A DNA stretch of 64,000 bases from Pseudomonas sp. JAI120 (GTDB lineage Bacteria; Pseudomonadota; Gammaproteobacteria; Pseudomonadales; Pseudomonadaceae): positions 248,001-312,000 of the forward strand of contig NZ_JACHCZ010000005.1 in the NCBI RefSeq assembly GCF_014207255.1. Direction: 5' to 3'. Of the stretch, positions 1-18,119 are shown piece by piece; position 1 is the first letter of the stretch, and every line of letters starts with the position of its first letter. Below the pieces are notes generated by a model. That model saw only the letters and a list, made by a program, of their open reading frames with translations. It was not told the DNA's origin and searched no databases. The position numbers and the translations under genes were made by a program.

Positions 1-3000
1 GTGCGTCCTGCAACAGGCGTCGGGTGTGGGAGACATCCAGATGCGTGGTCGCACTGCCAGCATGCCGGTTGCTCAAGCTGGCGCCCGGCCTGGCAGCTGG
101 CAGGTCGACCTCGGCGCCGTGCAACTGCGCTTGCCACCATGCCAGTTCGCCGGTCAGCGCATCGCCCTGGGCGTACTGCTGCAGTCGGTGTGCCCAGTCA
201 CGGGTGGAGCTGGTCTTGGCCGGTAATGCCACGGCAACGCCACGGGCGAGCTGCCGGTAAGCCGTTTGCAGGTCCTCCAGCAGGATCCGCCACGACACAC
301 CATCCACCACCAGGTGGTGGATCACCAACAGCAAGCGCTGTGCACCACCGTCCAACTCGACCAGCACCGCCCGTATCAGCGGGCCGTAGCCCAGGTCCAG
401 GCTGCGTTGTGCCTCTTCACCCAAGGCCGCGAGTTCGTCGATGTCCTGCAGCGTGCGGTGCCACAGAACGGCATTGGCCTGGTGCTGTTCGGCACCGCGA
501 TAGACGCCCTGCCAGCCATCCGCACCGTCAACGAACTGCGAACGCAACGCATCGTGATGCACGATCAACGCCTGCAAGGCCTGGGTCAGCGTCGTGGCGT
601 CGAGGTGTTCATGGGGTTGCAATACCACCGATTGGTTCCAGTGATGACGCTCGGCGATCTCATCGGCGAAGAACGCTTGCTGGATAGGCAGCAGCAAGGT
701 TTCGCCACTGAGCGCGGCCTGGCTGATCGTCACGCCTTCGACGCCTTGGCGCGCGACACCGGCCAGGCTTTGTACGGTCTGGTGCTGGAACAGGTCCTTG
801 GGCGTGAACCGAATACCCGCCTGGCGAGCACGGCTTACTACCTGGATCGAGATGATCGAATCACCACCCAGCTCAAAGAAGTTGTCGTTCAGGCCCACTT
901 GCGGCAGGCGCAATACCTCGGCCCAGATCGCGGCAATCTGCTGCTCCAACTCGCTCTGCGGAGCCACATAGGCTTGTTGCAACAGGCTGGCGTCGGGTTG
1001 CGGCAGGCCCTTGCGGTCGAGCTTGCCGTTGGGGGTCAGCGGCATTTGCGCGAGGAACATGAAGTACGTCGGCACCATGTAATCCGGCAGGCGGGTTTTC
1101 AGGGCACGGCGCAGGTGGTCGCGGAACTCGGCTTCGTTGACCAGGCTGGCGTCAGCCGGCACCACGTAGGCCACCAGCTGTTTGCCGGTCGGGCCTTCCT
1201 GCGCCACCACCACGGTTTCGCCGACGTTGTCCTGCTCACGCAGGCGCGCTTCGATCTCGCCCAGCTCGATACGGAAGCCACGGATTTTCACCTGGTGGTC
1301 GACGCGACCGAGGTAATCCACCACGCCATCCGGGCGCCCACGGGTCAGGTCGCCGCTGCGATACACACGACTGCCGGGCTTGCCGAAAGGGTCCGGCACG
1401 AAGCGCTCGGCGGTCAGCGCCGGACGTTCCAGGTAACCGCGGGCCACGCCCTCGCCGCCCAGGTACAGCTCACCGGCGACGCCGATGGGTTGCAGGTTGA
1501 GTTGCGCGTCCAGCACGTAGCCGCTGCGGTTGCCCAGCAACGTGCCGATTGGCGCGTAGACGGCGCCGCAGGGATCGCCTTTACGTGCTTTCCACAGCAA
1601 CGGTGTGACCACGGTTTCCGTCGGGCCGTAACCGTTGAACAGGTAGGTCGGCTTGAGCGCGCGCCAGGCCAGGTCATAGCTGGCCTGGGCCACTGCGTCG
1701 CCGCCAAAGCAGTACACACGCACCTTCGGTGGATTACCGTCACGCTCGGCATGCTCGGCCAGCTGTTGCAGGTACACCGGCGGGAACACCGCCATGGTCA
1801 CGTTGTGACGGTGCATCTGTTCGTAGGTGTACTCGGGCAGCCATAGGCTGTCGTCACGGATCAGCACGCTGGCGCCATTGATCAGCGGGTGCATCCAGCC
1901 TTCGTGGGAGCCGTCGAAGGCGAAGGACATGAAGTGCAGTTCGCAATCGGCCGGGGACGTTTCATAACGCTCGCCAGTGGCAATGATATGCGCCACCAAC
2001 GGCCCATGAGAGACCGCCACGCCTTTGGGCATGCCGGTGGATCCCGAGGTGTAGATCACGTAGGCGAGGTTGTCGCCGTCCAGGTTCACGTTTGGCGCGG
2101 TGTCACTGTAATCGGCCCATTGCTCGGTGCGATCAATCGCCAGGCTGTCCAGGCCTTCGGGAATCGGCAGTTGCTGCAAGGCACTGGTGTGGGTCAGCAG
2201 CAACTTCGCACGGCTGTCCTGCATCATGTACAGCAGGCGATCACGCGGGTATTCGATGTCCAGCGGCACGTAGACGCCGCCGGCTTTCATCACCGCCAGG
2301 AACGCCACCATGATTTCGGCGCTGCGCGGCATGGCAATCGCCACGCGCACTTCCGGGCCGACGCCACGGGCGATCAGAGCGTGGGCCAGGCGGTTGGCCT
2401 GGCGGTCAAGCTCGCCGTAGCTCAGGGTTTGCGCGTCGAATTTCACCGCGACTGCATCCGGTTTTTCCCGGGCACGGTCGGCGACCAGTTCGTGCACCAG
2501 GCGCTCGGCTGAGAAGCCGGCAGCGGTTTGATCCCACAATTGCAGGATCTGCTGGCGTTCGGCCGGGTCCAGCAGGTTCAACTCGCCGATGCTGTGCTGT
2601 GGGTGCGCAACCATGCCCTGCAACAGGTTCTGCCAGTGGCGCGCCATGCGCTCGATGGTCGAGGCGTTGAACAGGTCGGTGGCGTAACCCAAGGTGGCCC
2701 AGATGTTGTCGGTGCCTTCATGCACATCCAGGTCCAGGTCGAAATGGGCGGTCTGGCTCTCCCATTCCAGGCCTTCGACGCGCAGTGCGGACAGCGCGTG
2801 TTCGGCGCCGCCCAGGCGCGCTTCGGTCTGGTGGTTGAACATCACTTGGAACAACGGGTTGAGGCTCAAGCTGCGCTCGGGTTGCAGCGCCTCCACCAGT
2901 TGCTCGAACGGCAGGTCCTGATGGTCCTGGGCCTCCAGCGCACGCTGGCGGACCTGCTGCAACAGTTGCGTGACCGAAGTCTGCTCATCGATATCGGCCT

Positions 3001-6000
3001 TGAGCACCTGGGTGTTGACGAAGAAGCCGATCAGCCGCTCGGTCTCGACCCGGTTGCGGTTGGCAATCGGCACCCCGACGCGCACGTCTTCCTGGCCGCT
3101 GTAACGGTGCATCAGCGCCTGGAACGAGGCCAGTAACAGCATGAACAGGGTCACGCCTTCGCGTTGCGCCAGGCCCTTGAGGTCGGCAACCAGCGCGGGC
3201 GGCAGCTCGACATACAGGCGCGCACCACGATGGCTTTGCTCGGCCGGGCGCTGGTGGTCGAAAGGCAACTCCAGCACCGGTTGCTCGCCGCCCAGCAAAC
3301 CTTGCCAGTACGCCAGCTGCCGGGCTTTTTCGCCCGCGTCCATCCACTCGCGCTGCCAGCGGGCATAGTCGGCGTACTGGATCGGCAAGGCCGGCAGTTG
3401 CAGATCCAGGCCCTGGCTGTAGGCGCTGTACAACTGCACCAGCTCATCGACCATGATTTGCATCGACCAGCCGTCGGAGACGATATGGTGCAGCACCAGC
3501 ACCAGTACATGCTCGTCCTCGCCCTGGCGCAACAACGTGGCCCTGAGCAATGGCCCGGCCTGCAGGTCGAACGGGCGGGCGATCTCGGCTTGGACCTGGG
3601 CCTTGAGCCGGGTCGGGTCGCTCTCGACCAGAACGATGTCGACCGTGGCCTGCGCCGCAATCACCTGCACGGTCTGCTCATCACCCTGATGCAAATGGGT
3701 GCGCAGGCTTTCGTGGCGCGCTACCAGCGTGTCGAAGCTGCGTTGCAGCGCGTTCAGGTCCAACCGGCCCTTGAGGCGCAACGCGCTGGGCACATGGTAG
3801 GCGGCGCTGTCGGGCTCCAGCAGCCAGAGGAACCACTGGCGCTCCTGGGCATACGACAACACCAACGGCACATCGCGGGAAGACGGCACCAATGCCGGCG
3901 CCGTCGAACCGCCCCGCTTGCCCTCGGTATGCACGGCCGCGACAAAGCCGTCGAGGCGCGGTTGTTCGAACAGCACGCGCAGCGGCAACTCGATCCCCAG
4001 GTTATGCCGCAGGCGCGACGCCACTTGCATGGCCAGCAAGGAATGGCCGCCCAGCTCAAAGAAATGATCGGTCAGGCCAATACGTTCGGCACCGAGGATA
4101 TCCGCCCAGATCGCGGCAACCTGCTGCTCCAGCACACTGACCGGCGCCACCCAACTGTGCAGCGCCTGGCTCGCATCCGGGCGTGGCAAGGCATGGCGAT
4201 CCAGCTTGCCATTGGGGCTCAATGGCAGTGCCTTCAGGAACATGAAGTGCGCCGGCACCATGTAGTCCGGCAGCTCATCGCGCAAGGCCGCGCGAAGCTG
4301 CTCACGCAGTGCGTCCTGCTCGGACTCGGCCGTGGAGGTGACGAGGTAGGCGATCAGTTGCTGGTCGGCAGCAATCACCAGCGCTTCGCGGACCGCATCC
4401 TGGGCCAGCAGGCGCGATTCGATTTCACCCAGTTCGATACGGAAGCCACGTACCTTGACCTGATGGTCGATACGCCCGATGTACTCGATCACGCCATCGG
4501 CGCGGTAGCGCGCCAGGTCGCCGGTGCGGTACAGGCGACCGCCGCCAGCGGGGTCAAAAGGGTCGGGAATAAAGCGTTCGGCGGTCAACGCCGCGCGGTT
4601 GAAGTACCCCCGCGCCAGCAATGGCCCGCCGATCACCAGTTCGCCGGCCACGCCCACGGGCACCGGGTTGAGGCTGGCATCCAGCAGGTAGATGGCACGG
4701 CCGTCCAGTACGCGACCAATCGGCATCATTTGCGTGACGGCTTCGCTGCCATCGACATAACCCGCACAATCGAGGGCCGTGACCGTGACGGTCGCCTCGG
4801 TGGGACCGTAGGTGTTGAGCAGACGCACATGGCCCAGCCCGGCATCGCGCCAGGAGGCCAAACCTTCCGGCGGCATGGCTTCGCCGCCCGCATGCACCTG
4901 GCGCAACCGCCCATAGTCCCGCACACCGCGCTCGGCAAAGTCCCGGGCGATCAGGTGCCAGTAGGCGGTGGTGAGGTCGACCACCGAAATCTCATGTTCG
5001 ATCAGTTGGGTGTAGAAGGTGTCGCTGTCCCACAGCTCGCCGCCACGCACCACCACCGCAGCCCCGCAGCAGAGTGCCGGGTAGAGTTGCTCGACGAAAC
5101 CGTCGAAGTTGAACGTACCGAATTGCAGCACGCAGTCTTCGGCGGTCAGCGCAAACACCTCGATAAACACCTCGACGTGGCGTGCCAACGACGCCTGGTC
5201 GATGCCCACGCCCTTGGGCCGCCCGGTCGAACCCGAGGTGAACATCAGGTAGGCCAGGTTGGCCGGGAACGCGCGCACCTCGGGGTTGCTCGACGGGTAC
5301 TCGGCCAACCACTGCGGATCGCACTCCAGGCAGATCAACGCCAGGTCGGCACTGATCGGCAGGCGCTCCAGCAACGGCTGCTGGGTCAGCAACAGCTGCA
5401 AACCGCTGTCTTCGATCATGCATTGCAGGCGGTCGCGGGGGTATTGCGGGTCCAGCGGCACATAGGCGCCGCCGGCCTTGAGCACGGCCAGCAGGGCCAC
5501 GATCATTTCCAGCGAACGGTCCACGGCCACGCCGACCAGGCTGTCGGCGCCCACGCCCTGCTCGATCAAGGCGTGGGCCAGGCGGTTGGCGCGCTGGTTG
5601 AGGTCGGCGTAACTCATGCGCCGCTGATCCATGATCAGGGCGACGGCGCCGGGCCGGCTCGCCACCTGCTGCTCGAATTTAACCAGCACGCTGCTTTGGG
5701 CGGCACGCGCCGGCTGCGGCGGATTCCAACCATAGAGCATCTGCGCTTGCTCATCGCGGCCCAACATCGGCAGGTCGGCGATACACTGCCGGGCCGTACC
5801 CACCACGCTCTTCAGCAGGTTTTGCCAATGCGCGGCGAAGCGCTGCAGGGTACTGGCGTCGAACAGTGCGGTCGCGTAGGTCAACGAAGCGTGCAGGCCC
5901 TCGGCAGACTCCTGAGTATCCAGGCTCAGGTCGAAATGCGCCGTATGGCTGTCCCACTCCAGCCCCTGCACCTGCAGCCCCGGCAATTGCTGGCTGCTAC

Positions 6001-9000
6001 GGTTGGCATGGGCGTCGGACTGGTGATTGAACATCACTTGGAACAGCGGGTTGTGGCTCAGGCTGCGCTCGGGTTGCAGGGCCTCGACCAACTGTTCGAA
6101 AGGCAGGTCCTGATGGGCCTGCGCACCCAACGCGTGCTCCTTGACCTGCTGCAACAGCTGGGCAAAGGTCATGTGCCCGTCGATCTCGGCCTTGAGCACC
6201 TGGGTATTGACGAAGAAGCCGATCAGTTGCTCGGTTTCCAGGCGGTTACGGTTGGCGATAGGCACGCCGACACGGATGTCCGACTGGCCGGTGTAGCGGT
6301 ACAGCATCGACTGGAAGGACGCGAGCAGCAGCATGAACAGGGTCACGCCTTCGCGCTGCGCCAGGGCGCGCAAGCCTTCGACCACGACGGGCTCAACCAG
6401 CACATCCAGGCGTGCGCCTTCGTAACGTTGCATCGCCGGGCGCGGGCGGTCCAGTGGCAGCTCCAGTACCGGCTGCACATCACCCAGGCGCGCCCGCCAG
6501 TAGGCCAATTGCCGGGCTTTTTCGCCCGCCTCCATCCAGCCACGCTGCCACTGGGCGTAGTCCGCGTATTGAATCGGCAGCGGCGGCAGCATTGGCTCCA
6601 GCCCCTGGCTGTAACCGGCATACAAACTCACCAGTTCATCGACCATGACCTGCATCGACCAGGCATCCGACACGATGTGGTGCTGGACCAGTATCAGCAC
6701 ATGCTCGTGCTCGCTCAGTTGCAGCAGCTTGATGCGCAGTAACGGGCCGGCCTGCAGATCGAATGGCCGGGCGATTTCGCGCTCCACCCACCCCTGCAAT
6801 TCGCCGGAGGTGGCTGCGCCCACGACCTGGTGTTCAATCACCGGCGCAGCCTGTTCGAGCACGCGCTGAACGGTCTGGCTCACGTCGGAAAAAAACACCG
6901 TGCGCAAGGTTTCATGGCGCTGCACCAGGGTGTCGAACGCACGTTGCAGGGCCACACGGTCAAGCGCACCCAACAGGCGTAGCGCGGCAGGAATGTGATA
7001 GGCCGCGCTGTCGGGTTCCAACTGCCAGAGGAACCACTGGCGCTCCTGGGCATACGACAGGGCCAACGGCTGTTCGCGATCCGCGCGGGTGATCTGCGCG
7101 ACCTCGGCGCGTGCATCCCCCAGTGCCGCCACGAAGGCGCCCAGCACCGGTTGTTCAAACAGGCTTTTGAGCGCCACCTCGATACCCAGTGCCTGGCGCA
7201 CACGCGACACCATGCGGGTCGCCAGCAGCGAATGACCGCCGAGTTCGAAGAAATGGTCTTCCAGGCCCACCTGCGGCACGCCCAGCACCTCGGCCCAGAT
7301 CGCGGCCACCTGCCGGGCTTTCTCACCGACCGGCGCCACATAGCGTTTTTGCAGCAGGCTGGCGTCTGGCTTGGGCAGCGCCTTGCGATCCAGCTTACCG
7401 TTCGGTGTCAGCGGCAGGCGTGCCAGGAACAGCATGTGCGCCGGCACCATATAATCCGGCAGCACCTCGCGCAGCGCGGCCTTGAGCGTTTCGCGCAAGG
7501 CGCCCTGATCGGCTTCCGGCGTCGAGTTGTCGGTCACCAGATAGGCCAGCAACTGGTCGTGCTCGGCCACCACCACGGCTTCGCGGATCGCATGCTGCTC
7601 ACGCAGGCACGCCTCAATCTCTCCCAGTTCTATACGGAACCCACGCACCTTGACCTGATGGTCGACGCGGCCGATGTACTCGACCACGCCATCCGCGCGA
7701 TAGCGCGCCAGGTCGCCGGTGCGGTACAGGCGTTCGCCGTTAGTAGCGAACGGGTTAGGCACGAAACGTTCGGCAGTCATCGCTGCGCGGCCGTGGTAAC
7801 CACGGGCCAGGCCGACACCGCCGATCAGCAGCTCACCGCTGGTGCCTACCGGGCTCGGGGTGAGCTCGGCATTGAGGATAAACAACGAGGTGTTGGCGAT
7901 TGGCCGACCGACAAACGGCAACGGTTCAACCAGTAGATGGGCCGCCGACCAAATAGTGGTTTCGGTCGGGCCATACAGGTTCCACACCGTGCCCTGCTGG
8001 GCCAGCATGCGCTGGGCCAGGTCGGCCGGCAACGCCTCGCCACCGCACAGGCACTTGACCCCGCGCAGCAAGGCGCGGCGTTCGCTGTCCAGGAGCATGC
8101 GCCAGCTCGAGGGCGTGGCTTGCACCACACTGATCGCTTCGCGCTGTACCAGATCCAGAATCGCCTCGGGGTCCAGGGACACGTGCTTGTCGGCCAGTAC
8201 CACCGTCGCACCTGTCGCCAGCGGTACGTAGAGTTCCAGGGCAAAGATATCGAACGAGAACGTCGTCAACGACAACAGCCGCGCGTCAGCGCCAATGGAC
8301 AGGGTGCTGGCCATGCCATGGGTGAAGCTGCTCAGTGCGCCATGACGCACCATTACGCCCTTGGGCTTGCCGGTGGAGCCGGAGGTGTAGATCACATAGG
8401 CGAGGTGTTCGCCCGTCAGTTCGATGTCGGGGTTGGCGCTGCTGTAGCGCGCATCTTCCTGTGGGTCCATGAGCAGCAATTGCTGGTCAGCCGCCAGTGG
8501 CAGGCGTTCGTGCAGGTCGCCGGCAGTCAGTAATACGCGTGCGCGGCTGTCTTCGAGCATGAACGCCAGCCGATCCGCCGGGAACTGCGGATCGAGCGGC
8601 ACATAGGCACCACCGGCCTTCAGGGTTGCCAGCAAGGCCAGCACCATGTCCACCGAACGGTCCAGGGCAATGGACACCAGCACGTCCGGGCCAACACCGG
8701 CGGCACGCAGGCGATGGGCCAGGCGATTGGCACGGCGGTTCAGTTCTGCGTAGCTCAGCGCCTGGCCATTGCAGACCAGCGCGATCGCGTCCGGACGGGC
8801 CTGGGCCTGGGTTTCCAGCAAATGGTGTACACCCACATCCTGCGGGAACGCCTGGTGCGTGTCATTCCAGGTATGCACCAGTTGCTGCCACTGCGTATCG
8901 TCCAGCAACGGCAACTCGCCGACCCGGCCGTTACAATCCTGGACCACCAGGTGCAACAAACGGTGCCAGTGGCCGAGGAAACGTTCCAGGCCCGGCGCAT

Positions 9001-10324
9001 CAAACACGTCGGTGGCATAGGTCAGGGACGCCTGGATACCATCAGCCGATTCCTGGGTGTCGAGGTTGAGGTCAAACTGCGACGTCTTGCTTTCCCACTC
9101 CAGCCCTTGTACTTGCAGGCCCGTGACGCTGCCACCGCCGCGTTGGGTGTCGGTCTGGTGGTTGAACATCACTTGGAACAACGGGTTGTAGCTCAGGCTG
9201 CGCTCGGGCTGCAGCGCTTCCACCAGCTGCTCGAACGGCAAGTCTTGATGGGCCTGGGCCTCGACCGCACGTTGGCGGGTTTGCTGCAGCAATTCACGGA
9301 AGGTCATTTGGCCGTCGATATCGGCCTTGAGGATTTGCGTGTTGACGAAAAAGCCGATCAGGCGCTCGGTCTCCACCCGATTACGGTTGGCCACCGGCAC
9401 GCCGATGCGGATGTCACCCTGGCCACTGTAGCGGTGCAACACGGCCTGGAACGACGCCAGCAACAGCATGAAGACCGTCACACCTTCGCGCTGTGCCAAG
9501 GTCTTGAGGGCCGCCACCAGCGAGGTTTCCAGGGTCAGGTCCAGCCTTGCCCCGCGGTAGCTCTGTACCGCTGGCCGCGGGCGGTCCATGGGCATTTCGA
9601 GGACCGGCTGCTCGCCGCCGAGCATGCCTTTCCAGTAACCCAACTGGCGCTCACGCTCGCCCGCCTCCATCCAGCTGCGTTGCCACAGCGCGTAGTCGGC
9701 GTACTGGATCGGCAAGGCCGGCAGTTGCAGGTCCTGGCCCTTCACATAGGCGGCGTACAGCTGCACCAGCTCGTCGACCATCACCTGCATCGACCAGCCA
9801 TCGGAAACGATGTGATGCTGCACCAGCACCAGCACGTGCTCCTGGGGCGCCAGGCGCAGCAGCTTGACCCGCAACAGTGGACCTTGCTGCAAATCGAACG
9901 GCTGGGCGATCTCGGCTTCCACCAGCGCCTTGAGTTCGGATTCCTCGGCGTCGACCAGGGCGATCTCCACCCGGACCTGATCGGCAATCACCTGCAGGGC
10001 GCTGTCGCCGTCCTCCTGCAAATGCGTGCGCAGGCTTTCATGGCGCATCACCAGTGTGTCAAAGCTGCGCTGCAACGCAGTCACGTCCAGCTGACCGGTC
10101 AGGCGCAGGGCCCTTGGCACGTGATAGGCAGTGCTCTGCGGCTCCAACTGCCACAGGAACCACTGCCGTTCCTGGGCATAAGAGAGTCGAAGGGGCTCAC
10201 CTTCCTGGCGCTTGAAAACCGGGGCAATCTCAAACAGGTTGATGCCTTGCTGCTTGAGCATTACCGCCAACGCTTTCTTTTGTTGCGCTGAAAGTGACCC
10301 TACCGACTCGATTAATGCTTGCAC
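1..10324 (-). CDS. pvdD: Pyoverdine side-chain NRPS, PvdD-like (3' end outside window)
   Basis: Third NRPS of the minus-strand cluster, open to the left edge (about 3441 residues visible). The GTG start at 10324 lies 10 nt after the preceding stop, has a GAGGGG ribosome site and gives MQALIESVGSLSAQ, the N-terminus I associate with PvdD. Visible order: C (HHIVSDGWS near residue 171), A (FDIFALE, 691), T (GGHS, 1031), C (HHIVSDAWS, 1222), A (FDGFVEQ, 1738), T (2093), C (2281), A (FDGSHEG, 2805), T (GGDS, 3151), then an epimerisation domain (HHLVVDGVS, 3338) cut by the edge. Codes read by eye are DILQLGLIWK (Gly), DGEDHGTVTK (Lys, one change from DGEDHGTVVK) and DGEVCGGVTK (formyl-hydroxy-Orn inferred). 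Predicted product: Gly, L-Lys, D-formyl-hydroxy-Orn. Further modules and a thioesterase are expected outside the window. Cytoplasmic; the family is made under iron starvation. Confidence 0.85.
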   Translation of the reverse strand, partial: MQALIESVGSLSAQQKKALAVMLKQQGINLFEIAPVFKRQEGEPLRLSYAQERQWFLWQLEPQSTAYHVPRALRLTGQLDVTALQRSFDTLVMRHESLRTHLQEDGDSALQVIADQVRVEIALVDAEESELKALVEAEIAQPFDLQQGPLLRVKLLRLAPQEHVLVLVQHHIVSDGWSMQVMVDELVQLYAAYVKGQDLQLPALPIQYADYALWQRSWMEAGERERQLGYWKGMLGGEQPVLEMPMDRPRPAVQSYRGARLDLTLETSLVAALKTLAQREGVTVFMLLLASFQAVLHRYSGQGDIRIGVPVANRNRVETERLIGFFVNTQILKADIDGQMTFRELLQQTRQRAVEAQAHQDLPFEQLVEALQPERSLSYNPLFQVMFNHQTDTQRGGGSVTGLQVQGLEWESKTSQFDLNLDTQESADGIQASLTYATDVFDAPGLERFLGHWHRLLHLVVQDCNGRVGELPLLDDTQWQQLVHTWNDTHQAFPQDVGVHHLLETQAQARPDAIALVCNGQALSYAELNRRANRLAHRLRAAGVGPDVLVSIALDRSVDMVLALLATLKAGGAYVPLDPQFPADRLAFMLEDSRARVLLTAGDLHERLPLAADQQLLLMDPQEDARYSSANPDIELTGEHLAYVIYTSGSTGKPKGVMVRHGALSSFTHGMASTLSIGADARLLSLTTFSFDIFALELYVPLATGATVVLADKHVSLDPEAILDLVQREAISVVQATPSSWRMLLDSERRALLRGVKCLCGGEALPADLAQRMLAQQGTVWNLYGPTETTIWSAAHLLVEPLPFVGRPIANTSLFILNAELTPSPVGTSGELLIGGVGLARGYHGRAAMTAERFVPNPFATNGERLYRTGDLARYRADGVVEYIGRVDHQVKVRGFRIELGEIEACLREQHAIREAVVVAEHDQLLAYLVTDNSTPEADQGALRETLKAALREVLPDYMVPAHMLFLARLPLTPNGKLDRKALPKPDASLLQKRYVAPVGEKARQVAAIWAEVLGVPQVGLEDHFFELGGHSLLATRMVSRVRQALGIEVALKSLFEQPVLGAFVAALGDARAEVAQITRADREQPLALSYAQERQWFLWQLEPDSAAYHIPAALRLLGALDRVALQRAFDTLVQRHETLRTVFFSDVSQTVQRVLEQAAPVIEHQVVGAATSGELQGWVEREIARPFDLQAGPLLRIKLLQLSEHEHVLILVQHHIVSDAWSMQVMVDELVSLYAGYSQGLEPMLPPLPIQYADYAQWQRGWMEAGEKARQLAYWRARLGDVQPVLELPLDRPRPAMQRYEGARLDVLVEPVVVEGLRALAQREGVTLFMLLLASFQSMLYRYTGQSDIRVGVPIANRNRLETEQLIGFFVNTQVLKAEIDGHMTFAQLLQQVKEHALGAQAHQDLPFEQLVEALQPERSLSHNPLFQVMFNHQSDAHANRSSQQLPGLQVQGLEWDSHTAHFDLSLDTQESAEGLHASLTYATALFDASTLQRFAAHWQNLLKSVVGTARQCIADLPMLGRDEQAQMLYGWNPPQPARAAQSSVLVKFEQQVASRPGAVALIMDQRRMSYADLNQRANRLAHALIEQGVGADSLVGVAVDRSLEMIVALLAVLKAGGAYVPLDPQYPRDRLQCMIEDSGLQLLLTQQPLLERLPISADLALICLECDPQWLAEYPSSNPEVRAFPANLAYLMFTSGSTGRPKGVGIDQASLARHVEVFIEVFALTAEDCVLQFGTFNFDGFVEQLYPALCCGAAVVVRGGELWDSDTFYTQLIEHEISVVDLTTAYWHLIARDFAERGVRDYGRLRQVHAGGEAMPPEGLASWRDAGLGHVRLLNTYGPTEATVTVTALDCAGYVDGSEAVTQMMPIGRVLDGRAIYLLDASLNPVPVGVAGELVIGGPLLARGYFNRAALTAERFIPDPFDPAGGGRLYRTGDLARYRADGVIEYIGRIDHQVKVRGFRIELGEIESRLLAQDAVREALVIAADQQLIAYLVTSTAESEQDALREQLRAALRDELPDYMVPAHFMFLKALPLSPNGKLDRHALPRPDASQALHSWVAPVSVLEQQVAAIWADILGAERIGLTDHFFELGGHSLLAMQVASRLRHNLGIELPLRVLFEQPRLDGFVAAVHTEGKRGGSTAPALVPSSRDVPLVLSYAQERQWFLWLLEPDSAAYHVPSALRLKGRLDLNALQRSFDTLVARHESLRTHLHQGDEQTVQVIAAQATVDIVLVESDPTRLKAQVQAEIARPFDLQAGPLLRATLLRQGEDEHVLVLVLHHIVSDGWSMQIMVDELVQLYSAYSQGLDLQLPALPIQYADYARWQREWMDAGEKARQLAYWQGLLGGEQPVLELPFDHQRPAEQSHRGARLYVELPPALVADLKGLAQREGVTLFMLLLASFQALMHRYSGQEDVRVGVPIANRNRVETERLIGFFVNTQVLKADIDEQTSVTQLLQQVRQRALEAQDHQDLPFEQLVEALQPERSLSLNPLFQVMFNHQTEARLGGAEHALSALRVEGLEWESQTAHFDLDLDVHEGTDNIWATLGYATDLFNASTIERMARHWQNLLQGMVAHPQHSIGELNLLDPAERQQILQLWDQTAAGFSAERLVHELVADRAREKPDAVAVKFDAQTLSYGELDRQANRLAHALIARGVGPEVRVAIAMPRSAEIMVAFLAVMKAGGVYVPLDIEYPRDRLLYMMQDSRAKLLLTHTSALQQLPIPEGLDSLAIDRTEQWADYSDTAPNVNLDGDNLAYVIYTSGSTGMPKGVAVSHGPLVAHIIATGERYETSPADCELHFMSFAFDGSHEGWMHPLINGASVLIRDDSLWLPEYTYEQMHRHNVTMAVFPPVYLQQLAEHAERDGNPPKVRVYCFGGDAVAQASYDLAWRALKPTYLFNGYGPTETVVTPLLWKARKGDPCGAVYAPIGTLLGNRSGYVLDAQLNLQPIGVAGELYLGGEGVARGYLERPALTAERFVPDPFGKPGSRVYRSGDLTRGRPDGVVDYLGRVDHQVKIRGFRIELGEIEARLREQDNVGETVVVAQEGPTGKQLVAYVVPADASLVNEAEFRDHLRRALKTRLPDYMVPTYFMFLAQMPLTPNGKLDRKGLPQPDASLLQQAYVAPQSELEQQIAAIWAEVLRLPQVGLNDNFFELGGDSIISIQVVSRARQAGIRFTPKDLFQHQTVQSLAGVARQGVEGVTISQAALSGETLLLPIQQAFFADEIAERHHWNQSVVLQPHEHLDATTLTQALQALIVHHDALRSQFVDGADGWQGVYRGAEQHQANAVLWHRTLQDIDELAALGEEAQRSLDLGYGPLIRAVLVELDGGAQRLLLVIHHLVVDGVSWRILLEDLQTAYRQLARGVAVALPAKTSSTRDWAHRLQQYAQGDALTGELAWWQAQLHGAEVDLPAARPGASLSNRHAGSATTHLDVSHTRRLLQDA
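1010..2505 (-). repeat. Near-identical adenylation-domain copy (pvdD module 3), pair of 18456-19951
   Basis: This A domain matches the one at 18456-19951 with a constant offset of 17446 bases and no insertions or deletions in the stretches compared. Long runs are identical, for example around 1081-1500 and 2110-2460. Similarity falls off in the flanking T domain and in the C domain. The pattern suggests that only the substrate-selecting unit was duplicated or converted between the two synthetases. Confidence 0.8.
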
Positions 10325-10334
10325 GCCACGCCCC

Positions 10335-18116
<7,782 letters not shown>

Positions 18117-18119
18117 GGG

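Noticed and set aside
3164..6742. Very long plus-strand open frame of 1192 codons opposite the PvdD-like gene
   Set aside because: It is the reverse frame of GC-rich NRPS modules; the translation is rich in Gln, His, Arg and Ala and repeats wherever a module repeats. No start signals or domain. The same applies to plus-strand frames at 266-1846, 8714-10291, 14421-17069 and 19335-23927.
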